Positions 16,866-23,982 of a stretch of 35,191 nt of DNA are shown in pieces (the first letter of the stretch is position 1; each line of letters opens with the position of its first letter). The notes beneath the pieces are model-generated. The model worked only from the letters and a program-made list of their open reading frames with translations. It was not told the DNA's origin and searched no databases. The position numbers and the translations under genes are program-made. The stretch is from Acidobacteriota bacterium. Its GTDB lineage: Bacteria; Acidobacteriota; Terriglobia; Bryobacterales; Bryobacteraceae. The stretch is taken from assembly GCA_025354525.1 (NCBI GenBank), contig JANXMS010000374.1, positions 1-35,191 of the forward strand, given 5' to 3'.

Positions 16866-18783
16866 GGCGAGCGATTTCGCTTTCGAGCAGGAGTAGGGAG
16901 TGGCGGATGGCGGCGTGGTCTTGGGCTTGAGCGGCCTCTTCGAGGCGCCGGGCGCGGTCGGCGACGAGGCTGGCGGCGATGGAGGCGGCGGCGGACTCGA
17001 CCTGTCTGGCTTCGGTAGCGACGACGGACGCCTTTTGTAGCACGGCGGCGTTCTGCATGCGTTCGAGCCTTTCGGGGGCGAGTTGGAGGAAGAGCCGGAC
17101 CATGTTGTCGACGATATTGGTGCCATCGGGTAGGAAGCTTGAGGTGAAGCGGGGGTCGAGTAACGGCGCTTCGGCATCGGATGGGCGGGCGAATTTTCGG
17201 TCGGGTTGGACGTTGACCAAATACTTTTCGAGGGTAGCGTAGAGTTCGCGAGAGTTGATCGGCTTGGTGAGATACTCGTCCATTCCGGCCTCGATACAGC
17301 GGTCACGATCGCCGCTCATGGCATGGGCCGTCATCGCGACAATGGGTATCTCTCTCCACCGCTCGCTGGCGCGGAGGCGCCGCGTGGTTTCCAGGCCGTC
17401 GAGGACGGGCATTTGGACGTCCATGAGCACGAGATCGAAGAGGGACGATTCGAGGGCAACCAAGGCCTGATCCCCGTCGTTGGCGACGGCCGTGGTGTAG
17501 CCGCGTTTTTTGAGAAGGCCCTGGATCACTTTTTGGTTGACCAGGTTGTCTTCGACGACGAGAATTCGGCCTTTTGCGAGGACCAGTTGGTGTGCGGGGG
17601 CGTCTGGCTCTGCCACGGCGACGGTGTCAGCGGGTCGAAGTCTTAGGGTGACGCGGAAGACGCTGCCGACCTCTAGCTTGCTGGAGACGGTGACGTTGCC
17701 GCCATGGATTTCGGCCAGTTTCCGGATGATGGCGAGGCCGAGGCCGGTTCCCCCGAAACGGCGGGTGATGCTGCCGTCGGCTTGCGTGAATGTTTCAAAA
17801 ATGAGCGGGAGTTTTTCTTCGGCAATGCCCATTCCGGTATCGGCGACGGTGAGAATCAGTTCGGGAACGCCATCGCGATCAGCAACCCCGGCCCGGATAC
17901 TTACGGTGACTTGGCCTACGCTCGTGAATTTGACGGCGTTACTGAGTAAATTATGGAGGATCTGGCGAACGCGAAGCGGATCGCCGACGAAATGGCTGGC
18001 CATTTCCGGGGCAACTTCCATGACCAGGCGTAGGCCTTTCGGCATCGCTTTGGTGGCGTGCGAGCGGACGCAGTCCTTGACGAGGAGTCGCAAGTTGAAG
18101 GGGATCTGTTCGAGCACCATACGACCGGATTCGATTTTTGAAAGGTCGAGGATGTCATTGAGCAGTTGCACCAGTGAGAGGGCGCTGCGCTGCGCGGTCT
18201 CGAGTTGCTCGCGCTGCTCGGCGGTAAGGGAGCTATCGATGACGAGCTCGATCATGCCAAGGAAGCCGTTCATGGGCGTGCGCAGTTCATGAGACATGTT
18301 GGCGAGAAACTCGCTTTTTGCCCGACTGGCCGCCAAGGCGTGCTGCATGGATTCTTCGAGGGCTTGAGTACGCTGCTTGATGCGTTGTTCGAGTGATTCC
18401 TGATGCTGTTCGATTTCCTGGCGTTGCTTGCCGAGCATCTTGATCATTTGGTTGAAGCTTTGGGCGAGGAACTCGACCTCGTCGCCGGACTTGCGATATC
18501 GAATGGGGAGCAGTTGGCCGCGACTGACGGCGAGCAGCCCCTGTTCGAGAGTCTCGATGGGCTTGACGAGCAAGCGCATAGTGATCAGGGCGAGCGCGGC
18601 GGCAATGACGAGGACGACCCCCAGGAGGATGGCGCTTTTGCCAAGGCTCAGGGTTCCGTGGATGTGATCGAGCGCGACCACCACCAACACCACCCACGCC
18701 ATAAGTCCTGCCGTAAACAGGAAGAATTTAGTGGCTAGTGAGCGATATTTCGCCGTTTGCAACCTTTGGATTTTGGGTTCCAC
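16822..18783 (-). CDS. hybrid sensor histidine kinase with receiver and degenerate Hpt domain
   Basis: A 653-aa membrane kinase. Two membrane helices (about 20-38 and 51-70) enclose only a short loop, so there is no real periplasmic sensor. A HAMP-like region (71-120) and coiled coil follow. Then come HisKA with H165 (NMSHELRTP) and HATPase with N-box HNLLSNAVKF (277-286), G1 DTGMGIA and G2 GGTGLGLAI. A receiver domain has E411/D412, phospho-acceptor D455 and K507. The last 110 residues align with an Hpt domain, but the HxLKGSA motif reads RQVESAA, with arginine 593 where the histidine should be. Start GTG 18783. Phosphate must therefore leave through another protein, or the tail is only structural. 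Confidence 0.93.
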   Translation of the reverse strand: MEPKIQRLQTAKYRSLATKFFLFTAGLMAWVVLVVVALDHIHGTLSLGKSAILLGVVLVIAAALALITMRLLVKPIETLEQGLLAVSRGQLLPIRYRKSGDEVEFLAQSFNQMIKMLGKQRQEIEQHQESLEQRIKQRTQALEESMQHALAASRAKSEFLANMSHELRTPMNGFLGMIELVIDSSLTAEQREQLETAQRSALSLVQLLNDILDLSKIESGRMVLEQIPFNLRLLVKDCVRSHATKAMPKGLRLVMEVAPEMASHFVGDPLRVRQILHNLLSNAVKFTSVGQVTVSIRAGVADRDGVPELILTVADTGMGIAEEKLPLIFETFTQADGSITRRFGGTGLGLAIIRKLAEIHGGNVTVSSKLEVGSVFRVTLRLRPADTVAVAEPDAPAHQLVLAKGRILVVEDNLVNQKVIQGLLKKRGYTTAVANDGDQALVALESSLFDLVLMDVQMPVLDGLETTRRLRASERWREIPIVAMTAHAMSGDRDRCIEAGMDEYLTKPINSRELYATLEKYLVNVQPDRKFARPSDAEAPLLDPRFTSSFLPDGTNIVDNMVRLFLQLAPERLERMQNAAVLQKASVVATEARQVESAAASIAASLVADRARRLEEAAQAQDHAAIRHSLLLLESEIARLSRHNEQALARSAQ

Positions 18784-18921
18784 TGTGGCGTTACTGTCCC
18801 TCTACTAAGCTTTGACCAAATATACAGAACGGCCTATCCGGCGAATACCCTAGTTCGTCAGCAAGCTTGGCTGATCGCTAACCTGCCGATGGTACTGATA
18901 TGGTGGAGTTTAACCTTTACG

Positions 18922-19842
18922 ATGACCTCTTCTGCTTTATCGACGACTTTATGCGGCATTCGACTCAACAATCCTGTGCTGGCCGCTTCGGGTACGTTTG
19001 CCTATGGGATTGAGTTCGCTTCGCTGGTGGATTTGAACGCGATTGGCGGGATCGTCGTGAAGGGTTTGTCGCGGGCTCCGATGGACGGGAACAAGCCGCC
19101 GCGGATTTGGGAGGCGGAGGCGGGGATGATCAATTCGATCGGCCTGCAGAATATTGGGGTGAGAGCGTTTGTGGCGGAGAAGCTACCGACGCTGCGAGGG
19201 CTGAAGACGCCGATTATCGCCAACGTGTTCGGGTATGCGCCCGAGGATTATGAGGAGGTCATTCGAGTGCTGGACGGCGAGGAGGGGTTGGCGGGGTATG
19301 AGTTGAACGTTTCGTGTCCGAACACGAAGCATGGGGGGATCGTATTTTCGTCCGATCCGGCGATGTTGGCGGATTTGGTGGGTCGGTTGCGGCCGTTGAC
19401 GAAGCGGCCGCTGATCATCAAGTTATCGCCGAACGTGGCGAGGATTGAACCGATTGCGCAGGCGGCGGAGGAGGCGGGGGCGGACGCGATTAGTTTGGTG
19501 AACACGTTTGTGAGTTTGGCGATTGATGCGCGGACGCGGCGGCCGCGGATTGGGAATGGGTATGGGGGGTTGTCGGGTCCGGCGATTAAGCCGATTGCGC
19601 TGCGGTTGGTTTATGAAGCGGCGAAAGCGGTGAAGATTCCGGTGGTGGGATTGGGGGGCATCGCGACGGGGGTGGACGCGGCGGAGTTTTTGATTGCGGG
19701 GGCGACGGCGGTGGAGGTGGGGACGGCGACGTTTTGGGATCCGGCGGCGCCGATCCGGATTGCGCGGGAGTTGGGGCACTTTTTGAAAGAAGAAAAGATG
19801 GCGAGCGTGCAGGAACTTGTGGGCACGTTGGCGATGCCGTAG
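18922..19842 (+). CDS. pyrD: dihydroorotate dehydrogenase, class 1B type
   Basis: PyrD oxidises dihydroorotate to orotate in pyrimidine synthesis. The 306-aa protein is an FMN TIM barrel with IRLNNPVLAASGTFAYG, ELNVSCPNTKHGG (C132, the catalytic cysteine typical of class 1), NTFVSLAIDARTRRP, and PVVGLGGIATGVDAAEFLIAGA for FMN phosphate binding. Class 1B enzymes normally work with the iron-sulfur subunit PyrK; no pyrK is in this window. ATG 18922 fits the family start. The frame is open further upstream to 18757, but that stretch reads like non-coding leader. Confidence 0.93.
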   Translation: MTSSALSTTLCGIRLNNPVLAASGTFAYGIEFASLVDLNAIGGIVVKGLSRAPMDGNKPPRIWEAEAGMINSIGLQNIGVRAFVAEKLPTLRGLKTPIIANVFGYAPEDYEEVIRVLDGEEGLAGYELNVSCPNTKHGGIVFSSDPAMLADLVGRLRPLTKRPLIIKLSPNVARIEPIAQAAEEAGADAISLVNTFVSLAIDARTRRPRIGNGYGGLSGPAIKPIALRLVYEAAKAVKIPVVGLGGIATGVDAAEFLIAGATAVEVGTATFWDPAAPIRIARELGHFLKEEKMASVQELVGTLAMP

Positions 19843-19857
19843 TAGGCTAGAGAATTG

Positions 19858-20241
19858 ATGAAGATAATCGCTACCCCGTCCGCCCCTCCCGCAATTGGCC
19901 CTTATTCGCAGGCGATCGTCCACAATGGCATGGCTTATTTGTCGGGCCAGATTCCGCTGGATCCAACGACGGTGCAAGTCGTAGAAGGCGATATCAGCGC
20001 GCAGACGGAGCGGGTGATCGAGAACATGGCCGCGGTGCTGGCGGCGTGTGGGTCGTCGCTTTCCCAGATTGTGAAAACCACCGTGTTTCTGAAGGATATG
20101 GGAGAGTTTGCGGCGATGAACGCGGTTTACGCCCGGTACTTCGTGATGAACCCGCCGGCGCGGTCGACGGTTGAGGTGGCGAGGTTGCCGCGTGACGTGA
20201 GGGTGGAGATTGAATGTATCGCTATTGTGGATAGCGAGTAA
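19858..20241 (+). CDS. ridA: RidA family reactive intermediate deaminase
   Basis: RidA hydrolyses reactive enamine/imine intermediates such as 2-aminoacrylate. The 127-aa protein has the whole family pattern: PSAPPAIGPYSQAIVHNGMAYLSGQIPLDP, KTTVFLKDMGEFAAMNAVY, and PPARSTVEVARLP, where the arginine binds the carboxylate. The start is ATG 19858, 15 bases after the pyrD stop, so both may be cotranscribed. The last codons lie in an 18-bp sequence that is repeated after the neighbouring cassette. Without the cassette the frame would continue for three codons more than GAG and end at a TGA. Confidence 0.93.
   Translation: MKIIATPSAPPAIGPYSQAIVHNGMAYLSGQIPLDPTTVQVVEGDISAQTERVIENMAAVLAACGSSLSQIVKTTVFLKDMGEFAAMNAVYARYFVMNPPARSTVEVARLPRDVRVEIECIAIVDSE
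20222..20239. repeat. left copy of the 18-bp direct repeat bounding the Panacea cassette
   Basis: This 18-bp sequence, the last coding bases of ridA, is identical to 21290-21307. The bases just outside the match differ on both sides, so the repeat is exactly 18 bp. It looks like an attachment-site or target duplication around a 1,050-bp insert. Confidence 0.85.
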
Positions 20242-20320
20242 TTTGAATTGGCGAGTAGTGCTAAAAGCAAAAGTCCTGAGGATCAGATTTAGCGCTCCGG
20301 CGACCTCAGCTTGGCGGAGG

Positions 20321-20354
20321 GAGTATTAGCCTGAACTTGCGCTCGGTGATACTC
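20321..20354. promoter_or_regulatory. possible operator before the Panacea gene
   Basis: GAGTAT (20321-20326) and ATACTC (20349-20354) form an inverted repeat 23 bases before the chosen start codon. It could be an autoregulatory site, but six-base arms can occur by chance. Confidence 0.25.
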
Positions 20355-20376
20355 TAGTGGTATGGAGGAGGTCGCT

Positions 20377-20826
20377 ATGCCAGTATCGCCGCAAGCAGTT
20401 GCAAATGCGTTTATAGAAATCGCCCGCGAAGAGAAAATGAGCTTGACGAACATGCAAGTTCAGAAATTGGTTTTCCTGGCGCAGGGATACGCGCTAGCGC
20501 TTATCGGCAGTTGCCTCTACGAGAACAACATCCATGCTTGGCAGTGGGGCCCGGTGATTCCGAGTCTCTACAAGAAACTTCGCAAGTATGGGTCTGGGGT
20601 CGTCTCTGAAACACTCGAGGCGCCAGATTCCGTTGTGAAGGATACCTCTGAGTTTGAGATCATACTTGGCGTCTGGGAGAACTACGGCAAGTTCACCGGT
20701 GGCCAACTCTCCGCGATGACGCACAAGCCGGGAAGCCCATGGGATAAGCAATGGAAGCGTAAGGAGTTCGATCCCATCCCTCCCGAAGAGATTAAAGAAT
20801 ACTACAAGCGGTTGGCTGAGGTCTAG
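20377..20826 (+). CDS. Panacea-domain (DUF4065, SocA-like) protein, likely antitoxin
   Basis: A 149-aa protein carrying the Panacea domain, a promiscuous antitoxin module found next to many unrelated toxins. Visible family features are SLTNMQVQKLVFLAQGYAL (residues 22-40), WQWGPVIPSLYKKLRKYG (55-72) and a late GGQLSAMTHKPGSPW. I chose ATG 20377 because GGAGG lies seven bases before it; that same GGAGG overlaps the codons after an upstream ATG at 20362. The gene is less G-skewed than ridA and dinB. The next gene starts one base after its stop. A role in neutralising the membrane protein downstream is inferred from this layout. Confidence 0.88.
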   Translation: MPVSPQAVANAFIEIAREEKMSLTNMQVQKLVFLAQGYALALIGSCLYENNIHAWQWGPVIPSLYKKLRKYGSGVVSETLEAPDSVVKDTSEFEIILGVWENYGKFTGGQLSAMTHKPGSPWDKQWKRKEFDPIPPEEIKEYYKRLAEV

Positions 20827-20827
20827 A

Positions 20828-21268
20828 GTGGCATCGCTCCGAGATCGGGTTAAAATCGGGGCGAGTCACGAGCCAGAAGTCCCTCCCGACTCGAAGTTGC
20901 CGGATTTTGGCAAGACGCTTAAGGAGCATGAGGAAGAAGCCGCGATAGCGGACATGCGGCACGGCGTCAGGGAGAAGCAGGACACCCACGGTCTCCGAGT
21001 TGCCTATGTCTTTAGGGTCTTCTGTCTCGTCTGTGTTTGGCTTGGTTTTGTACTATTCTACGTTGGCGTTTCGGGATTAAAGCTTTTTGGATTTTCTCTC
21101 TCGGATTCGGTTCTTATCGCTTTCATTACATCTACTACCGTCAATGTGGTTGGTTTATTCGTAGTGGTTGCTAAGTGGATGTATCCCGCTCCCCAGGGGC
21201 CACCAACAAAAACAAGTCCACAAAAAACTGCTGCTCCCCGCAAGCGGTCAGGATCCGAGAAAGCTTAA
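20828..21268 (+). CDS. two-TM membrane protein, candidate toxin or effector paired with the Panacea protein
   Basis: A 146-aa protein that I do not recognise as a named family. Residues 1-55 are charged and probably cytoplasmic. Two membrane helices follow, at about 57-82 (VAYVFRVFCLVCVWLGFVLFY) and 93-117 (SVLIAFITSTTVNVVGLFVVV). A basic Lys/Pro/Arg-rich tail ends the protein. It starts with GTG 20828, one base after the Panacea stop (TAG A GTG), so the two are cotranscribed and probably coupled. Panacea antitoxins are known to pair with membrane toxins, which makes this the natural partner. Toxicity is a prediction only. Confidence 0.7.
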   Translation: MASLRDRVKIGASHEPEVPPDSKLPDFGKTLKEHEEEAAIADMRHGVREKQDTHGLRVAYVFRVFCLVCVWLGFVLFYVGVSGLKLFGFSLSDSVLIAFITSTTVNVVGLFVVVAKWMYPAPQGPPTKTSPQKTAAPRKRSGSEKA

Positions 21269-21289
21269 ATTTCAAATTAACCCACCATC

Positions 21290-21307
21290 CTATTGTGGAT
21301 AGCGAGT
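21290..21307. repeat. right copy of the 18-bp direct repeat bounding the Panacea cassette
   Basis: Identical to 20222-20239. On the minus strand it encodes the last codons and the stop of the DinB gene (RYPQ stop). Confidence 0.85.
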
Positions 21308-21751
21308 CACGTTGACCCGGGCGAGCAGGTGATCGATGTGGTGCTGCATGTGCACGATGTAGTCGCCGATCAGGGCGGAGAGGGTGACGGGGGCATCGCC
21401 TCCTATGGTGCAGAGGCTCGACAACCGGTCGGCGGGGATTCGTCGCACGAGTTGGACGAGGAGCCGATTGTGGTCGTACCAGAGGTCGATGAGTTCGAGC
21501 CAGGGCATGGACTGATAGCCATGAAGATCGACCCACTCGTTCTGCGCGTAGCCGGGCCCGGTGTAAGCACCGGCAAGGGCAGCGTTAACGAAGCGAAGGT
21601 GATTATTGACGGCTGAATCGAGGAGATGGCCGAGCTCCTGCTTCGGGGACCATGCGCCGGGCTTGGGTGATTGCACGGCTTGGGTGGCACCGAGGGCGCG
21701 GAGGAACACGATTTCGCGATCAATGGTCGCTTCGAGAAGGGAGGCGAGCAT
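21290..21751 (-). CDS. DinB family putative metal-dependent protein
   Basis: A 153-aa four-helix-bundle protein of the DinB/YfiT superfamily. The likely metal-binding histidines are H42 (ELGHLLDSA) and the pair H134/H138 in YIVHMQHHIDHLL. Members include thiol transferases (bacillithiol or mycothiol S-transferase-like) and many of unknown use. ATG 21751 has AGAGG upstream. It is the last gene of a minus-strand set with hpnE and a secreted protein, eight bases after the latter. Its stop lies in the 18-bp repeat at the cassette border. Confidence 0.85.
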   Translation of the reverse strand: MLASLLEATIDREIVFLRALGATQAVQSPKPGAWSPKQELGHLLDSAVNNHLRFVNAALAGAYTGPGYAQNEWVDLHGYQSMPWLELIDLWYDHNRLLVQLVRRIPADRLSSLCTIGGDAPVTLSALIGDYIVHMQHHIDHLLARVNVTRYPQ

Positions 21752-21759
21752 GGTGGCCT

Positions 21760-22143
21760 CTATTGGTGAACGGAGTGCTGGGCTTGGGGATCGTTCAACT
21801 TGATCTCCACCGTCTTTTCTTCTTCGGCGATTTCGAAGATCTGGCCGAAGGTTTGAAGGCCTTTGGCGATGATTTGCACCTGGATTTTGCCTTGGGGAAT
21901 GGGCGGCACCATGGCGACGCCTTCCTGGTTAGTCTTGAGCTGGTAAGAGGTCATGATCTTCTTCCCGAGCTTGAGGGCGCTACGGCCTTCGACGAAACGG
22001 ACGATGACACTGGCTCGTTCGACGGGCTTGTCGTTGGAGGCCTTGCGGACTTCGACTCGAAGCTTGGTCATGGGCGGATCGGCCCAGACGGGCAGGGTGA
22101 AAAGGGCCAATAGGAATATACGCCGCAAGATCATAATTCCCAT
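21760..22143 (-). CDS. secreted carboxypeptidase-regulatory-like domain protein
   Basis: A 127-aa protein with a signal peptide (MILRRIFLLALFTLPVWA, cleaved near residue 22). One Ig-like beta domain follows (TKLRVEVRKASNDKPVERASVIVRF, then NQEGVAMVPPIPQGKIQVQI), like the carboxypeptidase regulatory fold. Its ATG overlaps the hpnE stop (TAATG), so translation is coupled; the internal ATG at 22134 is possible. Function unknown. Confidence 0.75.
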   Translation of the reverse strand: MGIMILRRIFLLALFTLPVWADPPMTKLRVEVRKASNDKPVERASVIVRFVEGRSALKLGKKIMTSYQLKTNQEGVAMVPPIPQGKIQVQIIAKGLQTFGQIFEIAEEEKTVEIKLNDPQAQHSVHQ

Positions 22144-23459
22144 TATGCGATATCGGGCAGCAGAAACCGTTGGGGTCGGCCAAGGATTTCGGTAACAACT
22201 TCAGCGGCCTTGTATCCGGAGCGGGCGGCGCCTTCCATCGTGGAGGGCCATCCGGAGTTGGTCCAGTCACCGGCGAGGACGAAGTTGGTGATCTTTGTGC
22301 GATTGCCGGGGCGGTGTTTGCCGAGGCCGGGGAGGGCGCTGTAGGTGGCGCGGGCTTCTTTGACGACCTGGGCGTTGACGAGTTTCGCCGAATTGACGCG
22401 GGGCAGGAATTCGGCGAGTTCGGCGAGGGCGAGATCGATGACCTGCTGGCGGGGTAGTTTGAGCCAAGGCTTGGAGGCGCTGACGACGAGTTGGAGATAG
22501 CGACCACCCTCCTTTGAAAAGAACCATTGGAGGTTTCGGTCGAGTAGGGTGCCGTGGGGGAGGTCGGTGACGGGGCGATCGAACCAGAAGTGAACGCCGG
22601 TGATGGAGGAGTGGGTGAAGGCAGTGAGGTCAATGTCAGCTTGCGGGATGAGAGCGTGGATTTTCTCGAAGGGGACGGCGGAGAGGACGACACGGGCGGG
22701 GAGTTCCTGTCCGCCGACGACGACGCCGTGTGCTTGGCCGTCGCGCACGAGTACTTGGTCGACGGGCATGCGGGTGCGGACGGAGACGTTGGGCATTTTG
22801 CTCCAGGCCGGGGAGGTGTAGAGGTCCACGAGAGGTACCGAGGGCACGCCCATTTCGTAAGAGGTGGTGGAGGCGAGAAAGCCGAGCCAGAAGACCTGGA
22901 AGCCATGGATGGCAGCCATACGGTCCAGTTCCTCGTTGATGGCGCTGACGAGGACTTGACGCCAGAATCGCTCGATAGAGTTGCGCGTCTGTTGCTTTTC
23001 GCGGAGCCAATCGAGCATGGAAATCTCTTCGAGATCCTTTCGCCGACCGCGTTCCCACAATATGGCGAGGAATGCTCGGGCGACACCGACTTTATCGCCC
23101 CAGGAAAGGAAGGGCATTTTCAGGAAGGATTCAGTGAAATGGAGAGGGGCGGGGAGAAGGCCGCGCTTGAAGTGGGAGGTGCGTCCACCGGGCTCCAGGA
23201 AGGGGATGTCGCCGAAGAATTCGACGCGATCAGCGACTTCCATGCGGGTGTAAAAATCGAGGAGATTTACGCAGCAACGGAGGAGGATATGCTGGCAATT
23301 GTCGACGACTCCCGTGTTGGGCAAGGCGTAAGAGGTCGCGCGGCCGCCGAGATGGGGCCTGGCTTCCAGCAGATCGACGTTGAAACCGACGGACCCGAGC
23401 GCCGCCGTGGCCGCCAAGCCGGCTACCCCACCCCCGACAACGATGACGTCGGCTGCCAT
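22143..23459 (-). CDS. hpnE: hydroxysqualene dehydroxylase HpnE
   Basis: HpnE is an FAD-dependent amine-oxidase-fold enzyme that reduces hydroxysqualene to squalene for hopanoid synthesis. The 438-aa protein has the FAD motif VIVVGGGVAGLAATAAL (5-21), EARPHLGGRATSY (about 36-48), NCQHILLRC, and a C-terminal FAD loop FVLAGDWTNSGWPSTMEGAARSG. ATG 23459 is preferred over TTG 23462 because it directly overlaps the stop of a 36-aa upstream ORF. The partner genes hpnC and hpnD are not in the window. A carotenoid-type desaturase is the main alternative, but the N-terminal pattern favours HpnE. Confidence 0.9.
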   Translation of the reverse strand: MAADVIVVGGGVAGLAATAALGSVGFNVDLLEARPHLGGRATSYALPNTGVVDNCQHILLRCCVNLLDFYTRMEVADRVEFFGDIPFLEPGGRTSHFKRGLLPAPLHFTESFLKMPFLSWGDKVGVARAFLAILWERGRRKDLEEISMLDWLREKQQTRNSIERFWRQVLVSAINEELDRMAAIHGFQVFWLGFLASTTSYEMGVPSVPLVDLYTSPAWSKMPNVSVRTRMPVDQVLVRDGQAHGVVVGGQELPARVVLSAVPFEKIHALIPQADIDLTAFTHSSITGVHFWFDRPVTDLPHGTLLDRNLQWFFSKEGGRYLQLVVSASKPWLKLPRQQVIDLALAELAEFLPRVNSAKLVNAQVVKEARATYSALPGLGKHRPGNRTKITNFVLAGDWTNSGWPSTMEGAARSGYKAAEVVTEILGRPQRFLLPDIA

Positions 23460-23569
23460 CAATAGACGGGTTGGCGGGAACGCTTTCCACCGTCGCCGCC
23501 GCCGATCTCAATGGCAATCCAGATCGCGATCATAAGTGAAATTACGTAGATTGCGTCTGAGATATTCAT
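23459..23569 (-). CDS. 36-aa single-pass membrane peptide upstream of hpnE
   Basis: This short ORF runs from ATG 23569 to a TGA whose last base is the first base of the hpnE ATG. The peptide begins MNISDAIYVISLMIAIWIAI, a clear membrane helix, and ends with a Gly-rich, basic tail (EIGGGDGGKRSRQPVY). The exact stop-start junction with hpnE and the coherent membrane topology support a real small gene. Conservation could not be tested. Confidence 0.55.
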   Translation of the reverse strand: MNISDAIYVISLMIAIWIAIEIGGGDGGKRSRQPVY

Positions 23570-23631
23570 TAAGGGTTCCAGAGTTATACAGTAAACAGCA
23601 TAGACCGTTGGTTTAAGATCAGCAAGAGCGT

Positions 23632-23982
23632 TTAGGCCCAGTACTTCTCAGCAATTCCTACTAGTAACGCTCCCATTCCCCCTAGAACGGGAAAGGCGAT
23701 CCAGCCGCCGAGGAGCCGGGCAAGTGAGCTAAAGGGGCGCTTGGTGAAGGCGAGCCAGCCTTGGGTGACGAAGACGGGGAGCATGCCGGCGACGAAGCCG
23801 ACACCGCCGTGAGTGCACCAAGGGCAGTGCTTCAAGGCATGGGCGTCGTGGATGTTGCAGTGCAAGGCACCGGCTCCGAGGATGCCTTGGCAGCCGCAGC
23901 GGTAGACGAGATTGCAAAAATCGATGGCGAAGAAGGCGGTGACTCCGGCGGTGGCAGCGAAGATGGCCCAGCGGAGCTTCAT
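23632..23982 (-). CDS. Cys/His-rich membrane protein coupled to trpE(G)
   Basis: A 116-aa membrane protein, not recognised. About three helices are visible (5-22, 58-76, 92-110). The loop between the first two is dense in cysteine and histidine: C29, C31, H41, C42, H45, H48, H52, then CPWC at 53-56 and H58. This looks like a metal, heme or redox site outside the membrane core. Its ATG overlaps the trpE(G) stop by four bases (ATGA). No link to tryptophan synthesis is evident. Confidence 0.7.
   Translation of the reverse strand: MKLRWAIFAATAGVTAFFAIDFCNLVYRCGCQGILGAGALHCNIHDAHALKHCPWCTHGGVGFVAGMLPVFVTQGWLAFTKRPFSSLARLLGGWIAFPVLGGMGALLVGIAEKYWA

Noticed and set aside
18805-18845. Promoter before pyrD (TTGACC, 17 bases, TATCCG)
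   Set aside because: The -10 match is too weak to report as a feature.
22554-23465. 303-aa ORF opposite hpnE
   Set aside because: Antisense shadow of a well-matched FAD enzyme.
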